Below, one piece after another: positions 35,127 to 46,370 of a stretch of 64,000 nt of DNA (the first letter of the stretch is position 1; every line of letters starts with the position of its first letter). The notes beneath the pieces are model-generated. The model was not told where the DNA came from, did not search any database, and was given only the letters and a program-made list of their open reading frames with translations. This stretch comes from Warburgia ugandensis (lineage: Eukaryota; Streptophyta; Magnoliopsida; Canellales; Canellaceae), in NCBI GenBank assembly GCA_035236585.1, contig CP141135.1, positions 73,261,057 through 73,325,056 on the forward strand, read 5' to 3'. The translations under genes were made by a program, and so were the position numbers.

Positions 35127-36702
35127 GTAAAATAAAAGCGATTGTCCGTATCTGCTAAAATGCTAGGATAAAGCGACAATTATCCTAAACTCTTAAACTC
35201 CTTTTTTAATTTTGATTACTGTCAAGGGTTTGGACCACCGCCAAATTGTCCGGCGTTATTGATCCAACTATATCAGCAGACATGAACATTATTATAAAAA
35301 AAAAAAAAAAAAAACTATATCAGCAAATATGATACTATCGAGCCTAGTCATGGCCTACCACGTTAGTATTCAGATATCTTTTGGGAAACAGTGTTAGGCT
35401 CGAACCCTAATTAAGTGCCTTGGTTACACCCATCAGCAGATAGCCTCTAACCTAATTACAAGAAAGTGTCAGGTAACAGCAGATAGTTATCTATCCTTAA
35501 TTATTTAATTATAATATTCAAAATTTATATTTTTCAAAAAAATTTCGGCCATAATGATAGGCTTAGAAAGCAGTTATAACTACACAAGTTTTTAGGATCT
35601 CTAACAATATTCTATTACTTTCTTGTTGTATTTGCATGTTTATTGATCAACGAGAAAGATCATCCATAACTTCTGAATTCAAATATCTGTTATTAGGGTC
35701 TCTTTTGTAGTCATTTTCAGGGGCCCATGCTACCACCAACATGATCTTATCCATTGGTTTGATCAATAATGACAAGTCCGGCCGTTTGTCATTGATCAAA
35801 TCAACCAATCGAGAGCCGGCACTTCTCTTTTCCCCCAATGTTACTTTCATAAACACCGAAAAATAGAATCGTTGTTGGCAATTTTCTCTCTCAATAGTCC
35901 TTAGTCACAATATGTCAGGATTCTGGAATGAATTAGCTAAGCAAATATTAGAAAATTTGAGTTGTATTAGGTAAATTTATGTTATTTTTTTTCTGAAATT
36001 TACATTAAATTGTTTGAATTTTTCAAGAAAAAAATGGGACTTAAAAAAGTGTAATTAAAAAAAAAATCCTGTTATTTGGAGGATATTTCAGGAAAATAAA
36101 TTGGGATACCAAAAAGTCAGGAATTTTTCAAAAAATTTCCAATTGGGGCAATCCAGTTTCGGGTTTAGATTATATTGCTTGGAAATCTAAATTTGTAGCT
36201 CTAATTGCACTTATCCTGGTACACATGGCTCCCACGTATGAGGAGTTCGAGGAAGGGACAGACCATGTCTAAATCGATGATCATATCTTAGTTAGCCACA
36301 AACATGTGAACAGTTCAAATCCCGTGATTGTTTAGCGAGAAAACAATTATAAATATTTGTCTGGCCATGATCGTTCGAATTGGAACTGCGCTAAATTAAC
36401 ACCGTTGATTCACCTCTTGCCCTAGCATAATCACTCTCCTTTTCTTTCAACTTTTTTTTATCTTGAATTTATTTTGTTCGGGACCCACCACATTAGGGGA
36501 TCCAGCCATACCAGCCCGGTGGACTGTTATCAACATGTGAGGTGAGAGAGCTACGAAGGCCGACTCGAAGACAAACGTCATTGTCAATGTGAAGAGAACA
36601 AACTACTGCATATAAGATTCCATAATAGCCTCTTCAGGAAGAGAGAGTTGCAGTTCAACAATAGCAAATCTTTACCTCAGTCTGTAGTGGGTGTTAATAT
36701 CA
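35127..36702. other. AT-rich spacer and promoter region of UGT copy 2
   Basis: Contains a poly-A tract (35297-35315). A heavily decayed reversed Au-SINE-like segment may lie near 36218-36335 (cacatggctcccacgtatga; aagggacagaccat). A short minus-strand open frame at 35647-35856 has no recognisable domain. A TATAAGAT at about 36611 is a possible TATA box. Confidence 0.4.
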
Positions 36703-38473
36703 ATGGAGGCCCTGGTAATTGATAAGCCTCACGCAGTGTGCATCCCTTTCCCTCTACAAAGCCACATAACTGCCATGATGCAACTAGCGAAGCTACTCCA
36801 TTCAAAAGGCTTCTTCATCACCTTTGTGAACACTGAGTTCAACCATAGACGACTGCTGAAGTCCAGAGGTCCCGAATCCGTCAAGGGCTCAGACGAATTC
36901 CGATTCGAAGTCATAACCGATGGCTTAGATTCTTCCGATGAAGACACCATGCAAGACATACCATCCCTTTGTGTTTCCATCCAGAAGAATTGCTTAACTC
37001 CATTTCGCAATCTCTTGAAGGAACTAGGTGATACACCAGACATCCCTCGGGTTACTTCTATTGTCTCCGACGGGTGCATGAGCTTCACTCTCAAAGCTGC
37101 CACAGAATTCGGCTTCCCGAATTTCTTGTTTTGGCCGATCCCGGCGTGCAGTTTGTTGGCCTTCGTCCATTTACCCAAGCTCATAGAAAGAGGCATAATC
37201 CCACTGAAAGGTAGTAACTCTAGCCTCAATACAAGTAGTTTAGCACACATTGATCTAAATTTCATAAGTCACACTTAGGGCTTTGGTCAAGCTGGAATTG
37301 AATTCTGCGGCGGATTCCATGGTTTCCACCATTTCGTGGAATGCACACTTGAATTCACCTCTAGGTGAAATCCACCAAAATCTTTTGTAAGTCGGCTTTT
37401 CCAATAGTGAATTTCTAATGGGATCAGTCAAGACAGAAACTGAATTCTATGGTACATGTCTTTTTTCGTTTTTCTTTCTGTGGTACAATGGATTCCTTCT
37501 TGCCTAGGGCCCCTTAATCAAGTTTTCATGTTCATATGCAGATGACAGCTTCTTGAGCAACGGATATCTCGATACGGCTATCGATTGGCTGCCTGGAATG
37601 AAAGGAATGCGCTTGAATGATTTGCCAACTTCAGCAAAACTAACAAATTCGGAAGACATCATGTCCAGTTTCAGCATACAGGTAACACAAAATAGCTTCA
37701 AGGCATCAGCTAATGTTTTCAATACCTTCGAAGACTTGGAGCAGGAGGTTCTAAATGCCCTGAGGCCTATGTTAGGTGTCATTTACACCATAGGCCCCTT
37801 AAATCTTTTTGCTCGTCGGTTGCCGGCCGGTTGGTTGAAGTCCGTCAAGACGAATCTCTGGAAGGAAGATCAAGAATGCCTGGATTGGTTGAACAAGTAC
37901 GAGGCGGCTTCGGTCGTTTACGTCAATTTCGGGAGCACAACGGTCCCAACAAAGGAACAACTCATTGAATTTGCTTGGGGACTTTCCAATAGCAAACATC
38001 CATTCTTATGGATTATCCGTCCCGATGTATTGATGGGAGATCAAGCAATGCTGCCAGAAGAATTCATGGCTGAGATCAAAGAAAGAGGCTTGATCACGAG
38101 CTGGTGCCCACAAGAGGAAGTGCTCCTCCATCCTTCGGTTGGAGTGTTCCTAACCCATTGTGGTTGGAATTCTATCATTGAAAGTATATGTGGTGGTGTG
38201 CCTATGATCTGTTGGCCTTTCCATGGAGATCAAGTGACTAATTGTCGTTATGTCTGTAATGAATGGGGAATAGGCGTTCAGATCAATAACGACACGAAGC
38301 GGGATGAAGTTGAGACCGTTGTTGGGGAAATGGTGGAAGGGGAGAAGGGGAAGGAGACGAGGATGAAGGCCAGGAAGTGGAAGGAGAGTGCAGAAAGTGC
38401 TATTAGGCCGGGAGGATCTTCTCACGCTAATCTTGATAGATTAGTCCATGATGTACTTCAATTAATCCATTAA
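36703..38473 (+). CDS. UGT85-like UDP-glycosyltransferase (copy 2)
   Basis: Two exons: 36703-37210 and 37542-38473 (508 + 932 bp, 479 residues), with a 331-bp GT-AG intron at the same place and phase as copy 1 (PLK joined to DDSFLSNGYLD). I start at the ATG at 36703 (MEALVIDKPHAVC); the in-frame codon at 36691 is GTG. The second exon has exactly the same length as in copy 1. The PSPG box spans residues 357-400 and ends HGDQ; the aligned residues in copy 1 are FADQ. Catalytic His21 lies in PFPLQSHITAM and the aspartate in VSDGCMSF. Predicted cytosolic glucosyltransferase for a small hydroxylated acceptor. It faces away from copy 1, 10.4 kb apart, with transposons between, consistent with an old local duplication plus inversion. 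Intact. Confidence 0.95.
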
Positions 38474-39480
38474 TGATAGATTATCTCAGCGTTCTTCGAT
38501 CGGATATGCCTCTACGATCTCGACTGATAGTTGTCTCTATAGATATCCAAATTGTCCATTGAATGGGGCCACATATGAGTGTGGCTCAAGACTAATGGAT
38601 TAGAGACATGAGAATGTTAACCATTGGAAGGTTGTTAATTGACCCACATAATATGAGGACAAATCTCGTACGTAACTGCTGGCGTCAACCTCTTGTTCTA
38701 TTCACGGCCTTTCCGTAATATCTGCACTAACGTTGGTGGCTTGGGTTTGTTAATTACTCATGGACACAAAGTAAATAGATGGGAAAAGATAAAGAAACGT
38801 TAGGCCCTTCCTAGAAGCAATTTTCCCGGATGATGTGTGCTATGTGGACGTGATCGAATTCGTTAGTTTGATCAATACCGACAATCCTACCTGTTGGCCT
38901 TACCCGTACTTTGATCGTATGATCCCAATGGTTGATTTTTTCAATCCTTGATCCTATCCTATGGATGAGATTTCTGCTGAAAAATGAAGATATCTGAATA
39001 ACTACTATTGCCATGCCAAACAGCCCGACGATGTGAACCAACCAAAGGTTTTAGTGTTAGCCATGGTTTCTTATCCTATTTAAAGCCTGTTTTCTCTCTG
39101 TCGAAAGTAACTTTTTCCATTCCCAGGACAGCCAATAGGTAGATAATAATCGGTGAATTATTTTGTCTGAAAATTGGGTCCAGCCCATAAAAAATTGACA
39201 AAGACTAAAAGATTATTATTATTTTTTAAATGTCACTTCTTCTTTTTTTTTTTGTCTCTTTGTAACGTTCTTGTCAACCAAGGTGGCATTGTCTGTCAAT
39301 GCCAAGAAAGACTGCCACGCCATCCCATAAAAAATTGACAAAGACGTAAAGTTTTTTTTGTTTTGTTTTGAATATCACTTTTTTGTCACATTCTAATGTT
39401 CTCGTCAAAAAAGGCGGCATGCTTTGTCAATTGTTAACAAGGCAGTCATTTTTCGTTAAACTTAATCAGTGACATTATTT
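38474..39480. other. Spacer with a degenerate tandem duplication
   Basis: Two related blocks of about 140 bp (from about 39185 and 39325) share cccataaaaaattgacaaag, a T-rich run, and a gttct(t/c)gtcaa segment. No gene is seen. Confidence 0.45.
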
Positions 39481-40036
39481 GTATTCATTGCAGCATATTT
39501 GTCAAGCAAATGAAGGCGTTGACAATCAGCCCAGAAAATCTTTATAAATAGAGGTCTTGGACCACGTTTTAAAGGAAAGAGTAGAATGAATTTAAGGGGA
39601 GTGAGCATGTCAGGTTAAGAGATGTGTTTTGTGGGAGATGTGTTTTGTGGGAGGTATTTTTATATCTTGTTTGTGTGAAAAAGTAGTGAGTGTAAATTTT
39701 CTAAATCTTATTTTTATCTAGTTTTATATTTGTACTTCTCATGTTTGTAAGTGTTATTCTTCGTAAATTCCTTTTGTTATAGTAAAAATTTTGCTCGATG
39801 GATCCTGTAATTTTTATTTTATTTTTAGAAGATTTTTTACATAAAAATTTTAATATTTTTATTTATTGTTATTTATTTATTATATTTATTTTCATGAAGT
39901 TACACTTTTACTTAGTAGGAACTGTGGACCCAACAATTGGTATTAAAGTTTGGGTAGTAAATACTATTTGTGTTTTACTATGCAGATTTACTATTGTAGG
40001 AATAATATCATGTCACTATTCACGCTAACTTTAGAA

Positions 40037-40560
40037 ATGATGGCGGTAAAATATGATGTGGAGAAATTCACTGATGATGATAATTTCTCTGCTTGGCAAA
40101 GGCAGATGAAGGAGATGCTCATATAGCAAGGCGTATATAAAGCACTAGAAGGAAAGAAACTAAAATCCATGTCAGATAATGATTGGGTAGCTATAGACGA
40201 GAAAGCTCCAAATGCAATCAAACTCCACTTATCAAATAAAGTTCTCAACAACATAAATGATATGAAAAGTGCCAACGAAATCTAGACCAGATTAGAAGGA
40301 TTATACATGTCAAAAATCATGATGAATAAATTATACCTGAAGAAGCAGTTGTATGCACTTTAGATGAGTGAAGCTGCAAATTTCTTGTCATATTTGAATG
40401 TTTTTAATGGTTTGATTGCACAACCAGAAAACCTCAGTGTTAAAGTGCAGATGTCACATCATTCAATTTGACGACGACAATATTACATGGACAAGATATA
40501 ATCAAGTTGAATGATGTGACATCTGCACTTTTGTTGAATATGAGCTGAAATTCCATGCCA
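40037..40560 (+). pseudogene. Copia gag pseudogene
   Basis: Frame from 40037: KYDVEKFTDDDNFSAWQRQM, YKALEGKKLKSMSDNDW, APNAIKLHLSNKV, LYMSKIMMNKLYLKKQLYAL and LNVFNGLIAQ. This is the Tnt1/Tork gag pattern. In-frame TAG stops occur at the former QQG (about 40124), an I-W pair and an L-R pair. A 30-bp inverted duplication (40442-40531) replaces native sequence. Confidence 0.8.
40442..40531. repeat. Inverted repeat, 30-bp arms with 30-bp spacer
   Basis: Arms 40442-40471 and 40502-40531 are reverse complements with one mismatch. The right arm is native gag coding sequence (IKLNDVTSAL), so the left arm is the copied one. Confidence 0.9.
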
Positions 40561-40588
40561 TTGTGGAAAGAGAAACTAATCAAAGGTT

Positions 40589-40720
40589 GAAATACCTTAT
40601 AACATACAATGGAGGCAAGTACATATTAAGGGAGATCGAGAATTACTGCTTAGAGAAATACCTTCGAACAGACAATGGAGGCGAGTACATATTAAGGGAG
40701 ATCGAGAATTACTGCTTAGA
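40589..40720 (+). repeat. 66-bp in-frame tandem duplication in integrase
   Basis: Copies start at 40589 and 40655 with gaaatacctt and both contain acatattaagggagatcgag. The length of 66 bp equals 22 codons. Confidence 0.85.
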
Positions 40721-40782
40721 ACACAGAATGTGACATGAGAAGATAGTTCCTGGTACCCTATAACATAATAGTGTAGCTAAAA

Positions 40783-41450
40783 TGTAACAATCCTCAAATT
40801 TTGGGTTATTTTCTATGTATTAGATTATAATTTTAATGAAGATTAAATTAGAAATTAATTTCATGAAAATAGGGTTTTATGAAAATAACCTCCTTGTAAA
40901 TTCAAATTTTGGACTTGGAATTATCAAAATTGGAATATGCTCATCGATACGAATCCAACTACACTAATTTTGCGCCAAACAGAGATAGGGGTAGAAAAAT
41001 CCAATGGCATAAATTTAGAGGGGGTTAAAATTGATAATGCCCCCCTTGTTTTGTTGTGTTGCGACTGTAGGTGCAGTGCCACGGGAGGAGTGGGTGCGAC
41101 ATGAGGACTGTCAATCACCATGCGTCAGGCCATCTCCTCAGCAATGGGCTATGGCAGGTGGGAGGGTTTTTATAGGGGACATCGGGGAAGAAGGGGAGAA
41201 ACTTGGCGTCTGCCTGACTCTCCCCATTTCGGTCTCCCATTTTCTTCCCAAAGTGGCCTACTCCAGCTTCGGCGAATGAAACCCTCTCCCCATGTGCTAA
41301 TCTCCCCTTCTTTCTCCGGTTTGCAAACTGACTGGAGCAGACCATTATCGAAACCCCATCTGTCCGATCACCTCCCTTTCTTCGGTGACACTCCCCACTC
41401 AAAGCCCACTTCCTCTACTTTCTTTTCCCTCAGACAAGATCATTTGGAGT
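40783..41450 (+). mobile_element. Giant LTR, 5' fragment (outermost in the stack)
   Basis: Starts tgtaacaatcctcaaatttt and carries the motif aaattgataatgcccccctt (about 41030). It is cut at 41451 by the start of a related LTR. The rest is not visible in the window. Confidence 0.6.
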
Positions 41451-42742
41451 TGTAACATCTCTAATTTTTAAATCCCAATTCAAGTAAATTTTGAATTCTT
41501 TTTATTAAATTGGGATAAAAAGAAAATAGTAAAATGTCTTATTTTTGGAGTTTTCTAAGTGAAAAATTTGATAGATATTAAATCAAGTATTAAAACCTCC
41601 ATAATTAGATAGTGCTCGGAAAGATGATTCCAACGACACAAATTTTGCTAAAATCAGAGTTCAGATGACAAAGATATGAAAGTTTGAACATGAAGTATAA
41701 AAATATATATTATATATCAAAAGGGAGGTACTGTTTCATAACAATACCCCCTCACTCTTAGTGTAATATCCATAAATTTTAGTATAAATTAAGAAATTAC
41801 TAAATAAATTAAATAAAAAATTTATAGATGAAATGTTTTCCTGAAAACTTAAGAATTTGAAAATGCTCGTCGATAGGATTCCAACACCACAAGGAATGCG
41901 AAAAATGAAGCTCAAATGAGAGAGTTAGGAGCCATTGAAGTTATAGGGGTATTTTAGTTATTTGGCAGAGACTATAACACAGGGGCCCAAATTGATAATG
42001 ACACCCCCGTCTTCTACACGCCTCTACCAGATCCGGCAAAATAGCTGATTTCTCTTCCCCTTGGACTCTAAGGCCTATATATATTCCCGCCGGGCGCCAA
42101 AACGCTCCTCCCTGAGCGTTTTCACTAAGTTTTACTCAGAAACCCTAGCTCCGCAAAGTTCACATTTTTTGGCGAGTGGAACTCCGGCAACGTCCATCAA
42201 TGGCTAACAAAGCAAGGTAAGCCTTAAACCCTGATTTCTATATTAAATAAATAGGATGTATAAATAGGAAATACTTGAAAATTCACGTTTTTCCTAGGAA
42301 CCCTGTGCACGCTACTGTTGGAGCATTATTTCATAGATGAAACCACATCTGTTTGAAAATTGGACCGTCCATCTAGTGCACAAGAGACCCAAGATCAAAC
42401 CCTTTGAATTTGGGAGAGATCCAATGGTGGGTTTCTCTAGAAAATGTGAAAACCAGTACATAGGGACGTTTTTAGGAATTTGGAAAAAACTGTTTAAAAA
42501 ACATGATTTTTTGGAAAAATCAGTACAAAAGGAGGGTATAAATGAATTCTAGAGGAAATTATGAGAAAAGTAGCGCAAAAATCGCTTAATTTGGACATCT
42601 GTGGGCTTGCCGGAGAAGACCGGAATTCGGTCATCTTCTCCGGCGATGGCGACAGCGTCGGCGCCCTAGCATTGACGCCGGGACGCCCAGTAGGACGCCC
42701 CAACGATGACGCCCAATGGGAAATGATGTCGCATGCGTACGC

Positions 42743-43419
42743 TGTTAAGTGTTTAATTTTGGTCAAAATACCTCTAATTTAGTATTTGATTAGAGCATCT
42801 AGACCATTAATTTTAAGATTTTACATCAAATATTTCATTTTAGCTTTAATTGACCATCCAACCGTTGAATTGTAAAATTTAGTGGTTAGATGACTATTAA
42901 AGCTAATGGACGGTTTAGATTGCGCTAATTGGGTCCTGTGCATTGCAGATCAGTCAACTCAGGTGTGGATGCTCCAGATCGAATCAAGGATACAAGATGG
43001 AGATTAGATGAAGTTTCATGGAAAAAAGTGGATTTTGAAGAGTCCTAAGACAGAACAAAGTTTAAGACTTGCAGAGTTCTAGCAAGTTTAAACTTCTAGT
43101 GGACCCCACTCTCTCTCATCTCTCATCTCTCTTATCTTATCTCTCTTCAATCTCCATTTCCCTCTCTTTCACATCTCTATCTCTCACTCTCCTTTTTATA
43201 CCCCTTCCCCTCTCTCACCAAAAACGTTTTTCCCCTCTTAGGAGGGTGGGGCTGGGCTACTCTCTCCCTCTCTTTCTCTTTCTCGTTCTCTCATTCTCCT
43301 CTCCACCCCACATCTGCCTATCCTCCTTGGCCGGCCACAGGTGCGTGACACACCACAGGCCTGGCGTCATTTCAACTGTCCAGAATCTCTGTTCAACCTC
43401 GTCGGCTCCACCTTCCTAC

Positions 43420-43467
<48 letters not shown>

Positions 43468-44489
43468 CCACGTATCTCTCTCTGCTCCCTCTGCCTCTGG
43501 CGTGCCCCATCTCCTCTCTTTGTCTCTCTTTCATTCTTCTTCCTAGTTCTCTAGCATAGCCCAGATCTGGATGGTCTTCTTCCCAATTCCTTTTCTCCCT
43601 TCTTCCAGCCATCACCTCTGTCCGCACAACTCAGGGAGCTGGGTTTTCTCCCATCCTCTCCTTCCTTCTTCTCCCTTCATCACCATCTTCTCCAGTCAGT
43701 TTGAAAATTCGCACAGCCCAGACTCATCTGGACAGTCCTGGGAATTGGGTTTTCTCCCATTTTCTCCACACCTTCTTCTCAATCCCTCTTCTTCTCTTCA
43801 CCGGACGCCCCGGGAGAGAAAACCCAACTCGGGTTTTCTCCCCATCTTTCTTCTCTCCCTTTCCTCTTCTCCTCCTTCCTCTATTCTTCTCCCTCTTCTC
43901 CCTCTTCCAGATTTCTCCCAAAACGTGTTTTTCTGGTTTTTTCGTGAAAAACCAGAACCCTGAAGAAATTGCAAATCTGCACCTGCAGATCTCAGAAATT
44001 ACAATTCTGTCCTATTTCAGAAATTCCATCTGTGTCCCCAAAAGAATTACATCTGTGTCCCTAAAAGAATTCCATCTGTGCCCCCTGGCAGATTTCAGAA
44101 ATACCAATTGGGTCCCCTGTTTAATTACAACTGTGTCCCTATGCTATTCTGGTTTTAACTTATCTTCATTCTGACTATTCAAGGACAGTGCAATCCAAGA
44201 CAGACTATTCAAGGACAGACTAATCTAGAGACAGTGCAATCCAAGGACAAGCTTATCCAGGACGCATTTTAGTTTTATTTTCTGTTTTCCTTGGAATAAA
44301 TATTTGGGAACATTGGAACAAGTGCATACATCTAGATTTTAGTTTATTTCTAGTATAATCTTTGTTTTTATTATTTTAGTTGAATTTTATTTAAAACTCC
44401 ATCACTTCAAATCAAGTCCTCGTGGGATCGACCTGTATTTGCATAGCTATACTACAATAGCCCGTGCACTTGCGGTTAAACAATCAACA
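42743..44489 (+). mobile_element. Element X, copy 2 (nested)
   Basis: 1747 bp from TGTTAAGTGTTTAATTTTG to ...AAACAATCAACA, flanked by tacgc (42738-42742) and tatgc (44490-44494), a 5-bp duplication with one C-to-T change. The middle is very pyrimidine-rich with a CT microsatellite. The right end tatttgcatagctatactac...gtgcacttgc is the best conserved part of the family. It has no protein domain. Confidence 0.8.
43424..43464. repeat. (CT)n microsatellite in element X
   Basis: About 20 CT repeats, at a comparable place to the run in copy 1. Confidence 0.95.
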
Positions 44490-45794
44490 TATGCGCGGGA
44501 GAGATGACGTTGGCTGTCTTGGGACGTCGGGACACACGGCGTCCTGGCGACCGTGACGCACGTGGCAGTGCGTCATGGTACCGAAGACGCACACTGCATG
44601 TCCCCATGGTGTTTCACGGAAGCGGGCGTCTTCGTGATGCCGGTTTACACCGGTATAAACCGACGTAAATTAGCGTCGCCGGTACAGACCCCTTACGGTG
44701 GTCGGTCAGCCCCATTTTGTGAGTGTTTTCACTAAAACTTGATTTTTGGGAGCTAGAGGAGTCCAAATCACGATCCGAAAGAGGCGTTGTGACCGTATTG
44801 ATGACGCGGACCTAGTTTTAACTTAAAAATTATAAATGACCACTTTTATTTAGAAATTTTTAAAAATAGTGATGTGACATGTATAGGTGCACTTGAACAT
44901 ACCAGTTAAGGGGATTATTAGCAAGCTAAGTGGTCTCACATTGAGGTAGGTGACGACAATTAATGTTTTGCCTTGATTTTAAAACCATGCATAAACATAG
45001 CATTATGCGTGATTGTGTTTTAAAGTGCATTTATTAATTGCTATTGATTTCATGAGACTTTGAGTACTTTATAGGCTAACCCCAGGATGAGGGGCGTGTC
45101 TTGGGGATTGCGAGCTACGCGTGCTCTTAAGTTTTAGCATATACCTATGATTTCTATGTTTTTTATATTTGATGACGGGTGCTCTCACCCAGTGGGTGTC
45201 ATGCTAAGAGGGATAGGGCAGGCCACCCACCCTTCGAGATTGTGATGTGATGATATTGTGATATGATAGACACCTACCCATAGATGACACTCAATAGGGG
45301 TTTGGTAACATGGATAGTCCACACTACCAGTCTAGGCCTTTCCATGGGGACATACGCTAAGTCTCCCGTTATGGTGTCGATGGAGAGCGACGGTGGTTGA
45401 GACCCATGGAGGGTTGCCACTGTGGCATGATGGGCCATATTCTTATTATGTGTGCGTGTATGATAAGCATGGTTATGGATGGTATGCCTAGGTGTGACGA
45501 CACTCAGAGGTTGGCTATGAGTACTCACGATCAGTGATATTAGTGAGATGTTGTGGGACCCATTACCTTAGGATGCCCTTATTCTTATTGTATGCTCATT
45601 TACATTGATTCATGTCATGTTTTAACTCTGTGAAATGCATGTTTTAGCATATGGAATAAATTGGCATTTATATTGGCATAACTTATATACTGCTATCTTC
45701 ATAAATGATAAACTTTTTATTTTATCAGTACTGTTATTCATTTATTTTATTTTATTTCATTGATTGTCTATGTGCCTACACAAGCTATAGCTTG

Positions 45795-45826
45795 CTGAGG
45801 CATTGCTTTGTTTTGCAGTGCCTTAG
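45795..45826 (+). other. LTR hairpin, GC-type stem
   Basis: CTGAGGCATTGC, 8-nt loop TTTGTTTT, GCAGTGCCTTAG: 12 pairs of which two are G-U, preceded by the palindrome aagctatagctt. It lies about 480 bp from the LTR 3' end. Confidence 0.85.
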
Positions 45827-46333
45827 ATCTCGAGCGCAATAATAGGAAAGGCAAGGCTGTTGAGAAACCATGAGAGTTGCGGAAGATCCTTTTTCCTAAA
45901 ATTTTAGACAGTGATGTGAGTCAATAAACAGGATTATCATTTGAATTTAATTATGGACTGTATACTTTATATTTTGGATTTGATTGAGATATTTAAACAT
46001 TTGTTGGGCATTTATATGGGATGTTATGATGGATAAACCCTGGGCCATATTATTATTGTGTTTTTGGATATTTATTTGATTCAAAATAAAGGTGCCGATT
46101 TATTTGACGTTGATTGATATGCGTATTGTTTTAAATCTATTATCATAAAAATTTATATATGCCATTTTGAGAAAGGAAAACTAACACCCAGAGTTTTTAA
46201 GAGATGTTTTAGTAAAATGATAAATAAAACTTTTCTCATGGGATCCCAAGTGCTCTTATTAAAAATGCTATTATTAAAAATAAAAGTCTTAAAAACTCGG
46301 GGTGTTAAGCTTAGGTGATAGCCCATGACTGTC

Positions 46334-46338
<5 letters not shown>

Positions 46339-46369
<31 letters not shown>
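46339..46369. repeat. (GA)n microsatellite
   Basis: About 15 GA repeats in the giant LTR at 46315-48529. Confidence 0.9.

Positions 46370-46370
<1 letters not shown>

Larger units (their letters stand above)
39481..40782 (+). mobile_element. Tnt1-like Copia relic (LTR end, PBS, gag, integrase scrap)
   Basis: The LTR ends near 39932 and its start was not located; tataaatag at 39541 could be its TATA box. A primer site ttggtattaaag (39937-39948) follows. Decayed gag runs from 40037, and a scrap of the integrase core (TDNGGEY...EN.CLEH...VPGT) lies at about 40640-40770. Everything in between is deleted or rearranged. It is cut at 40783 by a Gypsy-type LTR. Confidence 0.75.
41762..46309 (+). mobile_element. 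Solo giant LTR with perfect target duplication CTTAG
   Basis: Starts tgtaatatcc and ends ...actcggggtgttaag. CTTAG stands at 41757-41761 and 46310-46314. Net length is about 2.8 kb after removing element X (42743-44489). No internal coding region, primer site or second LTR is present, so LTR-LTR recombination is inferred. The normal CA end seems mutated to AG. It contains aaattgataatgacaccccc (41984), the cgagctacgcg and taggtgacgac blocks, and the hairpin at 45795. Confidence 0.85.

Noticed and set aside
35647..35856. 69-codon minus-strand open frame
   Set aside because: No recognised domain, no neighbours or promoter signal; kept only as a remark in the spacer entry.
36729..37265. 178-codon open frame antisense to UGT copy 2 exon 1
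   Set aside because: Shadow of the real exon, which has a full set of glycosyltransferase motifs.
43069..44174. Overlapping open frames of 130-160 codons
   Set aside because: Same cause in element X copy 2; no stops simply because TC-rich DNA lacks stop codons.
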